Source: Pantoea coffeiphila (GTDB lineage: Bacteria; Pseudomonadota; Gammaproteobacteria; Enterobacterales; Enterobacteriaceae). From it: DNA of 64,000 nucleotides. Below are positions 1-8,032 of the stretch, one piece after another (within the stretch, counting starts at the first letter, position 1; each line of letters starts with the position of its first letter). The notes beneath the pieces are model-generated. The model was not told where the DNA came from. It made no database searches and was given only the letters and a program-made list of their open reading frames with translations. The stretch lies in contig NZ_JAFBFW010000004.1 of assembly GCF_016909495.1 (NCBI RefSeq), forward strand, positions 1 to 64,000. Reading direction: 5' to 3'. Position numbers and translations under genes: made by a program.

Positions 1-1
1 G

Positions 2-121
2 TACGCGAAAGACAAGCAGGTAGCACGCTGTGGCAACGCCGTGCCGCCACCGTTCGCTGAAGCGCTTGTACGCGCCAACCTGCCAGAACTCTGCACCACC
101 CGCGATCAGCAGGTCGCTTAA
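2..121 (+). CDS. C-terminal end of a DNA cytosine methyltransferase-like protein (partial)
   Basis: An open frame enters from the left edge and stops with TAA at 119-121, giving 39 codons. The segment CGNAVPPPFAEALVRANLPE matches the usual C-terminal block of phage-type C5-cytosine methyltransferases (CGNSVxPPxAEALVxAN). The catalytic domain would lie outside the window. It sits 24 bases before an AlpA-like gene and near an integrase, as expected for island or prophage cargo. The family call rests on this one short motif. Confidence 0.6.
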   Translation, partial: YAKDKQVARCGNAVPPPFAEALVRANLPELCTTRDQQVA

Positions 122-145
122 TCCAATCTGAATGAAGAGGTATCT

Positions 146-337
146 ATGACCGACACCACCCTGATCAAAGAAAGCGAAGTGATGGAAAAATTGCACGTTT
201 CATCACGCACAACGATGTGGAAATACTGCCGAGAATACAACTTCCCTAAGCCGGTTCGCACCCACCCAAAAGCCTATCTGCGATCGGCAGTGGATGAGTG
301 GTTGCTGAATGGCGGCATCAACCAGAAAGCTTCCTGA
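146..337 (+). CDS. AlpA-like small DNA-binding regulator
   Basis: This 63-residue protein fits the AlpA/excisionase-like family: a compact winged helix-turn-helix (residues about 6-50) followed by the typical tail AVDEWL. An AAGAGG ribosome site lies upstream of ATG 146. In P4-like islands such proteins activate or direct excision with the neighbouring integrase. Its 3' end overlaps the 3' end of the convergent integrase gene by 20 bases. The family call is fairly sure. Whether it acts as excisionase or transcription factor cannot be told from sequence. Confidence 0.75.
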   Translation: MTDTTLIKESEVMEKLHVSSRTTMWKYCREYNFPKPVRTHPKAYLRSAVDEWLLNGGINQKAS

Positions 338-1499
338 CGTGCCAGAACAGTTTTTCAGCGTGCATCTCATAAGCTTGACGCTGATCCTCCAGCCAGTCGT
401 GTTTGTTATACACCGCCATCACCCCTCCCAGCTCATGCCCCAGCATCCTTTCCGTGACGTGCGGGGCTACCCCTTCCTCCGACAAGCGCGTGACCAGGGT
501 TCGCCTGAAGTCATGCGCTCGCCAGTAACTCAAATCCAACGAATCCCTGATCCGCAAAATATACCTGTTAGCCGCAGCAATGCAGAGAGGCTTCGCTATC
601 TCAGCGCCCGGGAATAAAATCTGGTCGTAAGTCAGCATCGCCTTTTGCAGCAGCGGTTCAATCTGCTTGAATATGGGCCTGCGGATCAGATTCCCCATCT
701 TGCTGTGCTCTTTTGGGACAGTCCAAACCATGCTTTCCATATCAAATTCTCTGCGCTCGGCAAGCCGCAGTTCTGATACGCGCGCGCCCCAAAGCATCAG
801 CATCTGATGCAGCAGCTTATTGGACGTTGCGGCCCGGCTGCGTTCGATGGCGACCCAGATCTGAGCCAGCTCGGGGTACGTGAGCACCCTGCTTCCGCTT
901 TCAGACCTTGCACCGACGTCACGAGGGGCAATACGCATAAGCGAAGAGTTGTCGATTACCTGCCGGCGGATGCACCAGCCGATCGCGGATCTTGCCTGCG
1001 TAAGTAGTTGTCGGGCGCGCCGTGGGTTCTCCCTCTCCTCTCTCGAGAAAAAATCGATCCACTGCTTAACTGTAATGTCACCAATGGCCCGGCCAGGGAA
1101 TGCACCGCTCATATGCTTTATTACCGTTGAGTGATACAACGCCTGAGTGTTGGGCCGCAGAGAAATATCGACGTACTGCTCCTTCCAGTAGGACAGGCAG
1201 TCGGCAACCGTCATTACTGACTCGCCGGTCGCTTTTTCAAAGTACGCGCGCGGATCTTTACCGGCGTCATAAAGCAGGCGCAATTCAGCAGTAATGTTCC
1301 TGGCCTCTTTCAGGCTCATGGCCGGGTACCTTCCGATGGATATGCGGACCGCCTTGCCCTGCCAGCGGTAGCGATACTGGAAGGCGATCACCCCTTTCGG
1401 TGAAATGCGCGCGCCGAGGCCATCGCCATCTGCGACTTCAGGACTGCCGGAATATGGTTTACCATGTAGGGAGCGGAGTTTAGTGTCGCTGAGGGCCAT
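318..1499 (-). CDS. int: Tyrosine recombinase / island integrase (P4-like)
   Basis: A site-specific integrase of about 393 residues. The N-terminal arm-binding domain of the DUF4102 type (MALSDTKLRSL at the start, about residues 1-85) precedes the core-binding and catalytic domains. Catalytic residues are visible: Arg in WGARVSELRLAE, the HxxR box HDFRRT, His in MLGHELGG, and nucleophile Tyr in AVYNKHDW. The gene appears intact. ATG at 1499 is chosen because it begins the conserved domain. The frame stays open another 28 codons to a TTG at 1583, but that extension looks unrelated to the family. The 5' end faces sbcB, so the attachment junction is probably within 1500-1670. Confidence 0.9.
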   Translation of the reverse strand: MALSDTKLRSLHGKPYSGSPEVADGDGLGARISPKGVIAFQYRYRWQGKAVRISIGRYPAMSLKEARNITAELRLLYDAGKDPRAYFEKATGESVMTVADCLSYWKEQYVDISLRPNTQALYHSTVIKHMSGAFPGRAIGDITVKQWIDFFSREERENPRRARQLLTQARSAIGWCIRRQVIDNSSLMRIAPRDVGARSESGSRVLTYPELAQIWVAIERSRAATSNKLLHQMLMLWGARVSELRLAERREFDMESMVWTVPKEHSKMGNLIRRPIFKQIEPLLQKAMLTYDQILFPGAEIAKPLCIAAANRYILRIRDSLDLSYWRAHDFRRTLVTRLSEEGVAPHVTERMLGHELGGVMAVYNKHDWLEDQRQAYEMHAEKLFWHVRKLSG

Positions 1500-1583
1500 A
1501 GTTTTCTGTACACACGTTTTTTTGGGTTCTGTACCAGTTATGTACGCAATATGGCATGAACAAACGCGAACAGCAACAAACAA

Positions 1584-1599
1584 CTGTAAACATATACAG
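1584..1599. promoter_or_regulatory. LexA (SOS) box candidate
   Basis: CTGTAAACATATACAG fits the LexA consensus CTGT-N8-ACAG exactly, with an AT-rich centre and the flanking A and T that LexA prefers. It lies 85 bases upstream of the integrase start and 78 bases upstream of the sbcB start, so it could control either. The motif is read directly from sequence. Its target is inference. Confidence 0.6.
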
Positions 1600-1632
1600 T
1601 AAAAACCAGGTGGAAGAGTTAGTTCTAACGCT

Positions 1633-1661
1633 TTCGAATCAACAAGTTAACGAACTATAAT
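1633..1661 (+). promoter_or_regulatory. Candidate sbcB promoter
   Basis: A perfect TATAAT (1656-1661) lies 17 bases after a poor -35 (TTCGAA, 1633-1638). Transcription would begin near 1668, leaving a very short leader before the TTG start at 1677. The weak -35 suggests low activity or activator help. Confidence 0.35.
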
Positions 1662-1676
1662 GAACGGATTTAAAAT

Positions 1677-3104
1677 TTGAAGAACGAAACTGTACAGCCT
1701 ACCTTCCTCTTCCACGATTACGAAACCTTCGGCAAAAGCCCGTCTCTGGACCGTCCGGCCCAGTTCGCCGGGATCCGTACCGATATGGATTTCAACATTA
1801 TTGGTGAGCCGGAAGTGTTTTACTGCCAGCCCGCTGATGACTACCTGCCGCAGCCGGAAGCGGTGATGATTACCGGCATCACGCCGCAGATTGCGCGCGC
1901 GCGTGGCGTCACCGAGGTAGAGTTTACCCGCCGTATCCACCAGCTGTTCAGCGAACCCGGCACCTGCATCGTTGGCTATAACAACGTGCGCTTTGATGAT
2001 GAGGTGAGCCGTAATCTATTCTATCGTAATTTTTACGACCCCTATGCATGGAGCTGGCAGAACGGCAACAGCCGCTGGGATTTGCTGGATGTGATGCGCG
2101 CCTGTTACGCCCTGCGCCCGGAAGGGATTGTCTGGCCGGAAAACGACGACGGTTTTCCCAGCTTCCGCCTTGAGCATCTGACCAAAGCCAACGGCGTGGA
2201 ACATGCCAACGCCCACGATGCGATGTCGGATGTCTATGCCACGATTGCCATGGCGAAGCTGGTCAAAGAAAAGCAGCCAAGGCTGTACGACTTCCTGTTT
2301 ACCCATCGCAATAAGCAAAAGATTACCGCCCTGGTGGATATCCCGCAGATGAAACCGCTGGTGCATATTTCCGGTATGTTTGGCGCGGCGCGCGGTAATA
2401 CCAGCTGGATCGCCCCGCTCGCCTGGCATCCCGACAACCGTAATGCACTAATTACCTGCGACCTGGCTGGCGATATATCGCCCCTCCTGACACTGGATGC
2501 AGACCAGCTGCGTGAACGGCTGTATACCCGGCGCGATGAGCTGGGCGACGCCTCGCCGGTGCCGCTTAAGCTGGTACATATCAATAAATGCCCGGTGGTG
2601 GCTCCGGCCAATACCCTGCGCCCGGAAGATGCGGCCCGCCTGGATATCGATCGCCAGCGCTGCCTGGATAACCTCGCCCTGCTGCGTCAGCACCCGGAAG
2701 TGCGTGAAAAAGTGGTGACGCTGTTTGCAGAAGCGGAGCCGTTTACCCCGTCGGAGGATGTTGATGCCCAGCTGTATAACGGCTTCTTTAGCGACGCGGA
2801 TCGCCAGGCAATGAATATTATTCGCCAGACGGCGGCGGAGAATCTGCCCGCGCTGGATTTAACCTTTGCAGATGCCCGCATTGAGAAGCTGCTGTTCCGT
2901 TTCCGCGCGCGCAATTTCCCCGGCACGCTCGATGATGCAGAACAGAAACGCTGGCTACAGCACCGTCGCGAAGCGCTGAATCCGCAGCGCGTGCAGGATT
3001 ACGTGCAGGAACTGGAGATGCTGTATAACCAGTATGAAGGTGATGCAGGAAAACTGGCGCAGCTGAAGGCGCTGTTCGAGTATGCCCGCGAGCTGACTTC
3101 CTGA
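1677..3104 (+). CDS. sbcB: Exodeoxyribonuclease I
   Basis: A 475-residue protein nearly collinear with E. coli ExoI (475 residues). ExoI is a 3'-5' single-strand DNA exonuclease used in mismatch repair and recombination. The DnaQ-like exonuclease motif is clear (FHDYETFGKSPSLDRPAQFA, catalytic Asp and Glu). Further marks are ExoII motif GYNNVRFDDEV and ExoIII motif NAHDAMSDVYA, followed by SH3-like and helical C-terminal regions. The only initiator in frame is TTG at 1677, because TAA at 1671-1673 closes the frame upstream. A weak GGA lies 9 bases before. A nearby ATG at 1660 is out of frame and stops after six codons. The gene begins next to the island junction, so its native 5' end may have been altered. 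Confidence 0.93.
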   Translation: MKNETVQPTFLFHDYETFGKSPSLDRPAQFAGIRTDMDFNIIGEPEVFYCQPADDYLPQPEAVMITGITPQIARARGVTEVEFTRRIHQLFSEPGTCIVGYNNVRFDDEVSRNLFYRNFYDPYAWSWQNGNSRWDLLDVMRACYALRPEGIVWPENDDGFPSFRLEHLTKANGVEHANAHDAMSDVYATIAMAKLVKEKQPRLYDFLFTHRNKQKITALVDIPQMKPLVHISGMFGAARGNTSWIAPLAWHPDNRNALITCDLAGDISPLLTLDADQLRERLYTRRDELGDASPVPLKLVHINKCPVVAPANTLRPEDAARLDIDRQRCLDNLALLRQHPEVREKVVTLFAEAEPFTPSEDVDAQLYNGFFSDADRQAMNIIRQTAAENLPALDLTFADARIEKLLFRFRARNFPGTLDDAEQKRWLQHRREALNPQRVQDYVQELEMLYNQYEGDAGKLAQLKALFEYARELTS

Positions 3105-3126
3105 CGATTTTCGATGATCTATAGGT

Positions 3127-3162
3127 AAAAAAAGGGGCGGTTCACACGAACCGCCCCTTTTT
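3127..3162. terminator. Bidirectional terminator between sbcB and plaP
   Basis: The stem GGGGCGGTTC/GAACCGCCCC has an ACAC loop, with a run of A on the left and of T on the right. It can therefore end transcription of both convergent genes. Confidence 0.9.
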
Positions 3163-3182
3163 AATGCAAAGCTTAACCGCCG

Positions 3183-4550
3183 TTACATCAGGTCTTCGCT
3201 ACACTGCGGCACCGGATTGCGGAAGCTGCGAGTCACGAAGGCCAGATAAATCAGACCAATTGCGCCCCACACCAGGCCGAGAACCATTGAGCTCTCTTCC
3301 AGGTTGATCCACAGCGCGCCAACTGTCAGCGCACCCAGCATCGGCAGGATCAGGAAGGTGAAGTTATCTTTCAGCGTTTTGTTACGCTTTTCACGGATCC
3401 AGAACTGCGAAATTACCGACAGGTTTACGAAGGTAAACGCGACCAGCGCACCGAAGTTAATCAGCGCCGTGGCAGTGACCAGGTCAAAGGTGATGGAGGT
3501 CAGCGCGATAGCACCAACCAGCAGCACGTTCAGCGCCGGGGTACGCCACTTCGGATGGATATAGCCGAAGAAACGCTCCGGGAACACGCCATCACGGCCC
3601 ATCACGTACATCAGACGCGATACGCCAGCGTGGGCCGCCATGCCTGAAGCCAGTACGGTGACACAGGAGAAAATCAGGATGCCGAACTGGAAGGCTTTGC
3701 CCGCCACGTACAGCATGATTTCCGGCTGTGATGCATCCGGATCTTTAAAGCGAGAGATATCCGGGAAGTACAGCTGCAGGAAGTAAGAAACCACGACAAA
3801 GATCACGCCACCGATTAATGCGGTCAGGAAGATCGCTTTCGGGATCACGCGCCCGGCGTCTTTAGTCTCTTCAGACAGCGAACTGATGCCGTCGAAGCCG
3901 AGGAACGAGAAGCAGAGTATGGTCGCTCCCGTAATCATCGGAACAACGTGGGCATTTTCGGACCAGAATGGCTTGCTGCTGACCAGCGTACCGGCACCTT
4001 CGCCGTGCGCTACGCCCCAGACCACCATACCCATAATGACCACCATCACCGCCACCTGCAGCACAACGATCACGCTGTTGAAGTTAGCAACGGTTTTAAT
4101 GCCTTTCAGGTTAGACAGGGTCATAAAGCCCACCAGCATAATCACGAAAATCCATGATGGAATGCCGGGAACCAGTGCTTCCCAGTAAATTTTGGCCAAC
4201 AGAATGTTGATCATCGGCATAAACAGATAATCAAGCAGTGAAGACCAGCCGACCATAAAGCCGACGTGTGGGCTAATCGCTTTCTGCGCATAGGTGTAGG
4301 CCGAACCCGCAGACGGGAAACGACGAACCAGCTGGCCGTAGCTCAGCGCGGTAAACAGAATAGCAATCAGCGCAAATGCGTATGCGGTAGCTACGTGGCC
4401 GTCAGTTAAGCCGGAAACAATGCCAAAGGTATCGAAGAGGGTCATTGGCTGCATGTAAGCCAGGCCCATCATCACTACAGGCATTAACGTCAGCGTTTTC
4501 TTCAGGTGTGCGCGAGGCTGTGCGCCAGGAGTAGCGGTATTAAGCGACAT
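3183..4550 (-). CDS. plaP: Putrescine importer PlaP (APC family)
   Basis: A 455-residue transporter collinear with E. coli PlaP (YeeF), a proton-driven low-affinity putrescine importer. It has about 12 hydrophobic segments. It keeps the family blocks [20 protein letters not shown] near the N terminus, [10 protein letters not shown] in helix 3 and [15 protein letters not shown] mid-protein. A strong GGGAGG ribosome site precedes ATG 4550. It adjoins puuA and the puuDRB genes, which break down the imported putrescine. A short upstream reading frame overlaps its start (see 4540-4737). Confidence 0.93.
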   Translation of the reverse strand: MSLNTATPGAQPRAHLKKTLTLMPVVMMGLAYMQPMTLFDTFGIVSGLTDGHVATAYAFALIAILFTALSYGQLVRRFPSAGSAYTYAQKAISPHVGFMVGWSSLLDYLFMPMINILLAKIYWEALVPGIPSWIFVIMLVGFMTLSNLKGIKTVANFNSVIVVLQVAVMVVIMGMVVWGVAHGEGAGTLVSSKPFWSENAHVVPMITGATILCFSFLGFDGISSLSEETKDAGRVIPKAIFLTALIGGVIFVVVSYFLQLYFPDISRFKDPDASQPEIMLYVAGKAFQFGILIFSCVTVLASGMAAHAGVSRLMYVMGRDGVFPERFFGYIHPKWRTPALNVLLVGAIALTSITFDLVTATALINFGALVAFTFVNLSVISQFWIREKRNKTLKDNFTFLILPMLGALTVGALWINLEESSMVLGLVWGAIGLIYLAFVTRSFRNPVPQCSEDLM

Positions 4551-4737
4551 GATTCAGCCTCCCCATAGAGTCAACCTTTCTGGGTTGAACCACAGGGAAA
4601 CTTCGCGTACTGCGATAGTCTTTCATAAGAGGATTGAGGGAATAGCAGGCAGGAGTAGAAAAAGATCCTGCTTTCGCGCCGTAGTCGTCGCGTTGGCGAA
4701 TACCAGCAGATGCTGGAGTAAGAAGATGTTGCCCCAT
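4540..4737 (-). CDS. Possible leader reading frame upstream of plaP
   Basis: A 65-codon frame starts at ATG 4737 after TGAGGAAACAAAC, a very good ribosome site. It ends at TAA 4540-4542, overlapping the plaP start by 11 bases. The product begins [12 protein letters not shown], has no hydrophobic helix, and resembles nothing I recognise. The plaP ribosome site lies inside this frame, just after a 6-bp hairpin (TCAACC/GGTTGA, 4571-4588). Its translation could therefore open or mask the plaP start. Whether the peptide has a role or only its translation matters is unknown. It could also be chance, though the ribosome site and overlap argue against that. Confidence 0.45.
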   Translation of the reverse strand: MGQHLLTPASAGIRQRDDYGAKAGSFSTPACYSLNPLMKDYRSTRSFPVVQPRKVDSMGRLNHVA

Positions 4738-4779
4738 GTTTGTTTCCTCAATAAGACACGTCACTGTGTGTGCTGAAAG

Positions 4780-4805
4780 CTTATATCTATCCGGTTCTGG
4801 ACCGG
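4780..4805 (-). promoter_or_regulatory. Candidate plaP promoter -10 and adjoining inverted repeat
   Basis: On the minus strand TATAAG (complement of 4780-4785) could serve as a -10. Just upstream, at 4791-4805, lies the inverted repeat CCGGTTCTGGACCGG, where a repressor or activator might bind. No convincing -35 is seen, so the promoter would need an activator. Confidence 0.3.
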
Positions 4806-4837
4806 CCTCTTAAAATACAAAATTCGTTTACCTGCAT

Positions 4838-4877
4838 AAAAAAAATAACCGCCGCCAGGATTAATTAGCGTCGGTTA
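4838..4877 (-). terminator. Terminator downstream of puuA
   Basis: Read on the minus strand, TAACCGACGC pairs with GCGGCGGTTA (one mismatch) across a 12-base loop, followed by eight T. It lies about 155 bases after the puuA stop. The rest of 4878-5031 shows nothing else recognisable. Confidence 0.75.
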
Positions 4878-5031
4878 CGTGATCTTCTAATGCAGGGCGC
4901 ATATTTTGCACCAAACGGAGGCACCCTGACAAGCTTTTGAGACCTTCAGTTACAAATTTACGTTTAATCCTAACTGGCAAAGCACTGTTACACAGACGAT
5001 TACCCGCGTTCAGCGCCTGCCAGCCGGGCCT

Positions 5032-6447
5032 TCAGGCGTTTTTTAGCATCCAGTCAATTTCCGTTGCGGTGATTAGCCGCTCAAAGTGCATCAGCTCGTG
5101 ATGCTTGCAGCTGTGCCAGACAAAACCGAAACGCGTACCCAGCAGTTTCTGTAATGCATGGCTTTGCTCAAACTCATACAGCGCATCGCTCTGGCGGATC
5201 GGCAGCGGGTTGCCCTCCGCCTCGTGCCCGTTACCTTTCACCGCGACCGGCAGCGGCAGCTGGTTATCCAGCCCGTGCAGGATACCGGCCAGAATCGCCG
5301 CCATCACCAGATAAGGATTAGCATCGGCCCCGGCAACGCGATATTCCACGCGGTGATTGTCGCTGTCGCCGCAGGGGATACGCAGCGCCACAGTGCGATT
5401 ATTGTGGCCCCAGGAGGCCTGTAGCGGAACGAACGCATCCGGCAGGAAACGGCGGTAGGCGTTAACGTTGGGTGCCAGCAGCGCCATCGAAGCCGGCATC
5501 AAATCGATCATCCCGGCCAGGGCACGCTTCAGCAGCGGCGAATCGCTGCCGTCATCGCAGATAAAGGCATTATGATCGGCGGCATCCAGCATGCTGATAT
5601 GCACATGCATACCGCTACCGGCGTACTCTTCGTACGGCTTGGCCATAAAGGTGGCATTCATGCCGTGGCGTTCGGCCACCTGACGGATCAGCCGCTTCAG
5701 CTGCACGGCGTGATCGCAGGCGCTCAGCGCATTACGCGTGTGGTGCAGGTTGATCTCAAACTGGCCCGGAGACGCTTCCGCCAGCGCGCCGTCTGCCGGG
5801 ATACCCTGCTGCTTCGCCAGCTCGTCGATTTCACTCAGCACGTCGGCAAAGTGATCGAGATTATCAACGGAATACACCTGGCTTTGCATATTGCGCTCGT
5901 CGCTGCCCGGCGCGCACGGCGGCTGAATATAGCCTTCGGCATCGCGCTGTTTATCGACCAGATAGAACTCCAGCTCTACCGCTACCACCGGGAACAGCCC
6001 TCGATTGCGCAGCTGCTGCCACAGCTGGTTGAGGACATTACGGGGTTCAACGTCAAAGGGAGTGCCATCTTGATTGCGCATGGTCAGGAGAATTTGCGCC
6101 AGATGTTCGGGATCGGAAGCGGAGGGAATTAAAGAACCTTCAACGGGAACGCAGATATTATCCGGTTCACCCAGTACCTGGCCCAGCCCCGCTTCTTCCA
6201 CGGTGTTGCCGAGGATATCCATGGCATAGACAGAAGCCGGGAAGTAACAGCCTTTATCCAGTTTCTTCAGGCTGGCAATCGGAATGCGTTTACCGCGGAA
6301 AACACCATTTAAATCGTTGAGGAGGATATCGACGTACTGCGTTTCAGGATGGCGTTCCAGGTAAGTTTGCACTTCACTCTGGAACGCGGTGGTTCGTTTC
6401 TCTTCACTGTGCCGCGTGAAGTCTTCAACTTCGACAATATTGGTCAT
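5032..6447 (-). CDS. puuA: Gamma-glutamylputrescine synthetase PuuA
   Basis: A 471-residue glutamine-synthetase-fold ligase collinear with E. coli PuuA (472 residues). It joins glutamate to putrescine using ATP, the first step of the Puu pathway. Visible marks are the N-terminal beta-grasp (VDILLNDLNGVFRGKRI), metal and substrate block VVAVELEFYL, GSGMHVHIS, ATP-site NNRTVALRIPCGD and HRVEYRVAGADANPYL. ATG 6447 (MTNIVEVEDF) is preferred because E. coli PuuA begins METNIVEV and GGTGGG lies just upstream. A GTG at 6459 would add four residues. It is transcribed divergently from puuDRB. Confidence 0.93.
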   Translation of the reverse strand: MTNIVEVEDFTRHSEEKRTTAFQSEVQTYLERHPETQYVDILLNDLNGVFRGKRIPIASLKKLDKGCYFPASVYAMDILGNTVEEAGLGQVLGEPDNICVPVEGSLIPSASDPEHLAQILLTMRNQDGTPFDVEPRNVLNQLWQQLRNRGLFPVVAVELEFYLVDKQRDAEGYIQPPCAPGSDERNMQSQVYSVDNLDHFADVLSEIDELAKQQGIPADGALAEASPGQFEINLHHTRNALSACDHAVQLKRLIRQVAERHGMNATFMAKPYEEYAGSGMHVHISMLDAADHNAFICDDGSDSPLLKRALAGMIDLMPASMALLAPNVNAYRRFLPDAFVPLQASWGHNNRTVALRIPCGDSDNHRVEYRVAGADANPYLVMAAILAGILHGLDNQLPLPVAVKGNGHEAEGNPLPIRQSDALYEFEQSHALQKLLGTRFGFVWHSCKHHELMHFERLITATEIDWMLKNA

Positions 6448-6475
6448 GATGCCACCCACCAGGTTCGTTTCGTTG

Positions 6476-6490
6476 TTGAGCGTTGCTCAA
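6476..6490. promoter_or_regulatory. Perfect palindrome in the puuA leader
   Basis: TTGAGCGTTGCTCAA is a 6-bp perfect inverted repeat with a 3-base centre, 29-43 bases upstream of the puuA start. It may be an operator or an RNA hairpin. The binding protein is unknown. Confidence 0.3.
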
Positions 6491-6603
6491 AATAACAGCC
6501 ACACTATTAACATAGCGCCAACACAAAGAGTGTGCAAATGTAACTAACTGCTTTATTTTTCACCTCATCACGTTTGAATATTACCCAAGCCGTTGCTAGA
6601 TTG

Positions 6604-6660
6604 ACATAATATTGCACAGTTTTGCGCCACGGGCGGTTCCACCGGTTGATATTTTGAACA
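6604..6660. promoter_or_regulatory. Two candidate PuuR operator sites
   Basis: Known PuuR sites resemble AAAATATAATGAACA. Two sequences here match at about 10 of 15 positions, with the right half best kept: ACATAATATTGCACA (6604-6618) and TTGATATTTTGAACA (6646-6660). Both lie in the puuA-puuD divergent region, where PuuR acts in E. coli. PuuR itself is encoded 0.8 kb away. Confidence 0.45.
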
Positions 6661-6676
6661 GTGTAACGGGGTGAGA

Positions 6677-7438
6677 ATGGGCATTATTTTTGACAAACCA
6701 TTGATTGGCGTGGTGATGTGCCAGGTCGATAAAAACGGCCATCCGACGCAGATGGTACACAACAAATATCTCGACGCCGTTCTGCTGGCAGGCGGAATTC
6801 CACTGGCGCTGCCCCACGGGCTGATGTCAGCCCCTCATCTATTAGAAAACGCTATGGCTGCGCTGGATGGCATTTTACTCACCGGCAGCCCAAGCAATAT
6901 CGAACCCCATCATTATCATCAGTCCGGGGAAGAACCGGATGCCGATCCCGGCCGCGACCGCCTGGCCTTTGCGCTGGTCAACTACGCGCTGGAAAACCGG
7001 ATGCCGCTGCTGGCGATTTGCCGGGGGCTGCAGGAACTGGTGGTTGCCACCGGCGGTGATTTGCACCGCCAGCTGCATCTGGTGGCCGGCATGCAGGATC
7101 ACCGCGAAGATCCCTCCCTGACGCTGGAGGAACAGTACTCACCGGTTCATGAGGTCTGGCTGGAGCCGGACGGCCTGCTCTCATCGCTGGTAAACCACGC
7201 CAGCAGGCTGCGGGTCAACTCCCTGCACCAGCAGGGAATACGCACGCTGGGCGCAAAAATGCGGCCCGAAGCGCGTTCCGCCGACGGACTGATCGAAGCC
7301 GTCAGTCATTCTCAGCATCCCTTTGCCCTGGCGGTTCAGTGGCACCCGGAATGGCAAAGCGCCGGTTCGGAGCCCTCCCGCCAGATTTTTGGCGGGCTGA
7401 TCGCGGCCAGCCAGCGTTTCAGAAAGGAAAGGCTATGA
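6677..7438 (+). CDS. puuD: Gamma-glutamyl-GABA hydrolase PuuD
   Basis: A 253-residue class I glutamine-amidotransferase-like hydrolase. It releases GABA and glutamate from gamma-glutamyl-GABA. Nucleophile Cys115 lies in AICRGLQELVVATGG, and the His of the triad is in AVQWHPEW. The block GSPSNIEPHHY is also typical. ATG 6677 follows GGGGTGAG. A GTG six bases earlier is possible but has no spaced ribosome site. The stop overlaps the puuR start (ATGA), so the two are translationally coupled. Confidence 0.92.
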   Translation: MGIIFDKPLIGVVMCQVDKNGHPTQMVHNKYLDAVLLAGGIPLALPHGLMSAPHLLENAMAALDGILLTGSPSNIEPHHYHQSGEEPDADPGRDRLAFALVNYALENRMPLLAICRGLQELVVATGGDLHRQLHLVAGMQDHREDPSLTLEEQYSPVHEVWLEPDGLLSSLVNHASRLRVNSLHQQGIRTLGAKMRPEARSADGLIEAVSHSQHPFALAVQWHPEWQSAGSEPSRQIFGGLIAASQRFRKERL

Positions 7439-7992
7439 GCGAAATCACCCTGGCTCCCGGACGGCGTTTATCCGAGCTCCGGCAGCAGATGGGTTTGTCA
7501 CAGCGCCGCGTGGCGGAGCTTTCGGGCCTGACGCACAGTGCGATCAGCACCATTGAGCAAGATAAAGTCAGCCCGGCAGTCAGCACGCTGCAAAAGTTAC
7601 TCAAGGTTTACGGCCTCTCGCTGTCGGAGTTTTTCTCAGAGCCGGTGGTGGATGAAGTACCTAAAGTGGTGATTGAGGAGCATGAGCTGATCGATATCGG
7701 CGGCCAGGGGGTTTCGCTTCGCCTGATCCACAACGGCAACGCCCGCAGAACGCTGGCCATGCTGCTGGAAACTTATGAGCCAGGCTCAACAACCGGAGAA
7801 AAAATACGCCATCAGGGTGAGGAAACCGGCACGCTGCTGGAGGGTGAGATCACGCTGAATATCAACGGCCAGAGCTATCACCTGCATGCCGGGCAAAGCT
7901 ATGTCATTGATACCGGCAACCCCCACAGCTTTACCAATTCTTCTTCCCGGCGCTGCTGCATTATCAGCGCCCATACGCCCGCAACGTTTTAG
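7435..7992 (+). CDS. puuR: Puu pathway repressor PuuR
   Basis: A 185-residue regulator, the same length as E. coli PuuR. The N-terminal XRE-type helix-turn-helix (LSELRQQMGLSQRRVAELSG, then HSAISTIEQDK) is followed by a C-terminal cupin domain (residues about 110-180, LEGEITLNINGQ and HAGQSYVIDTGNPH). In E. coli it represses the puu genes until putrescine is present. ATG 7435 follows AAGGAAAGG and overlaps the puuD stop. Confidence 0.92.
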   Translation: MSEITLAPGRRLSELRQQMGLSQRRVAELSGLTHSAISTIEQDKVSPAVSTLQKLLKVYGLSLSEFFSEPVVDEVPKVVIEEHELIDIGGQGVSLRLIHNGNARRTLAMLLETYEPGSTTGEKIRHQGEETGTLLEGEITLNINGQSYHLHAGQSYVIDTGNPHSFTNSSSRRCCIISAHTPATF

Positions 7993-8032
7993 CCACGACA
8001 GGCCCGGTGCAGCCGGGCATAAGGGAAAAAAT

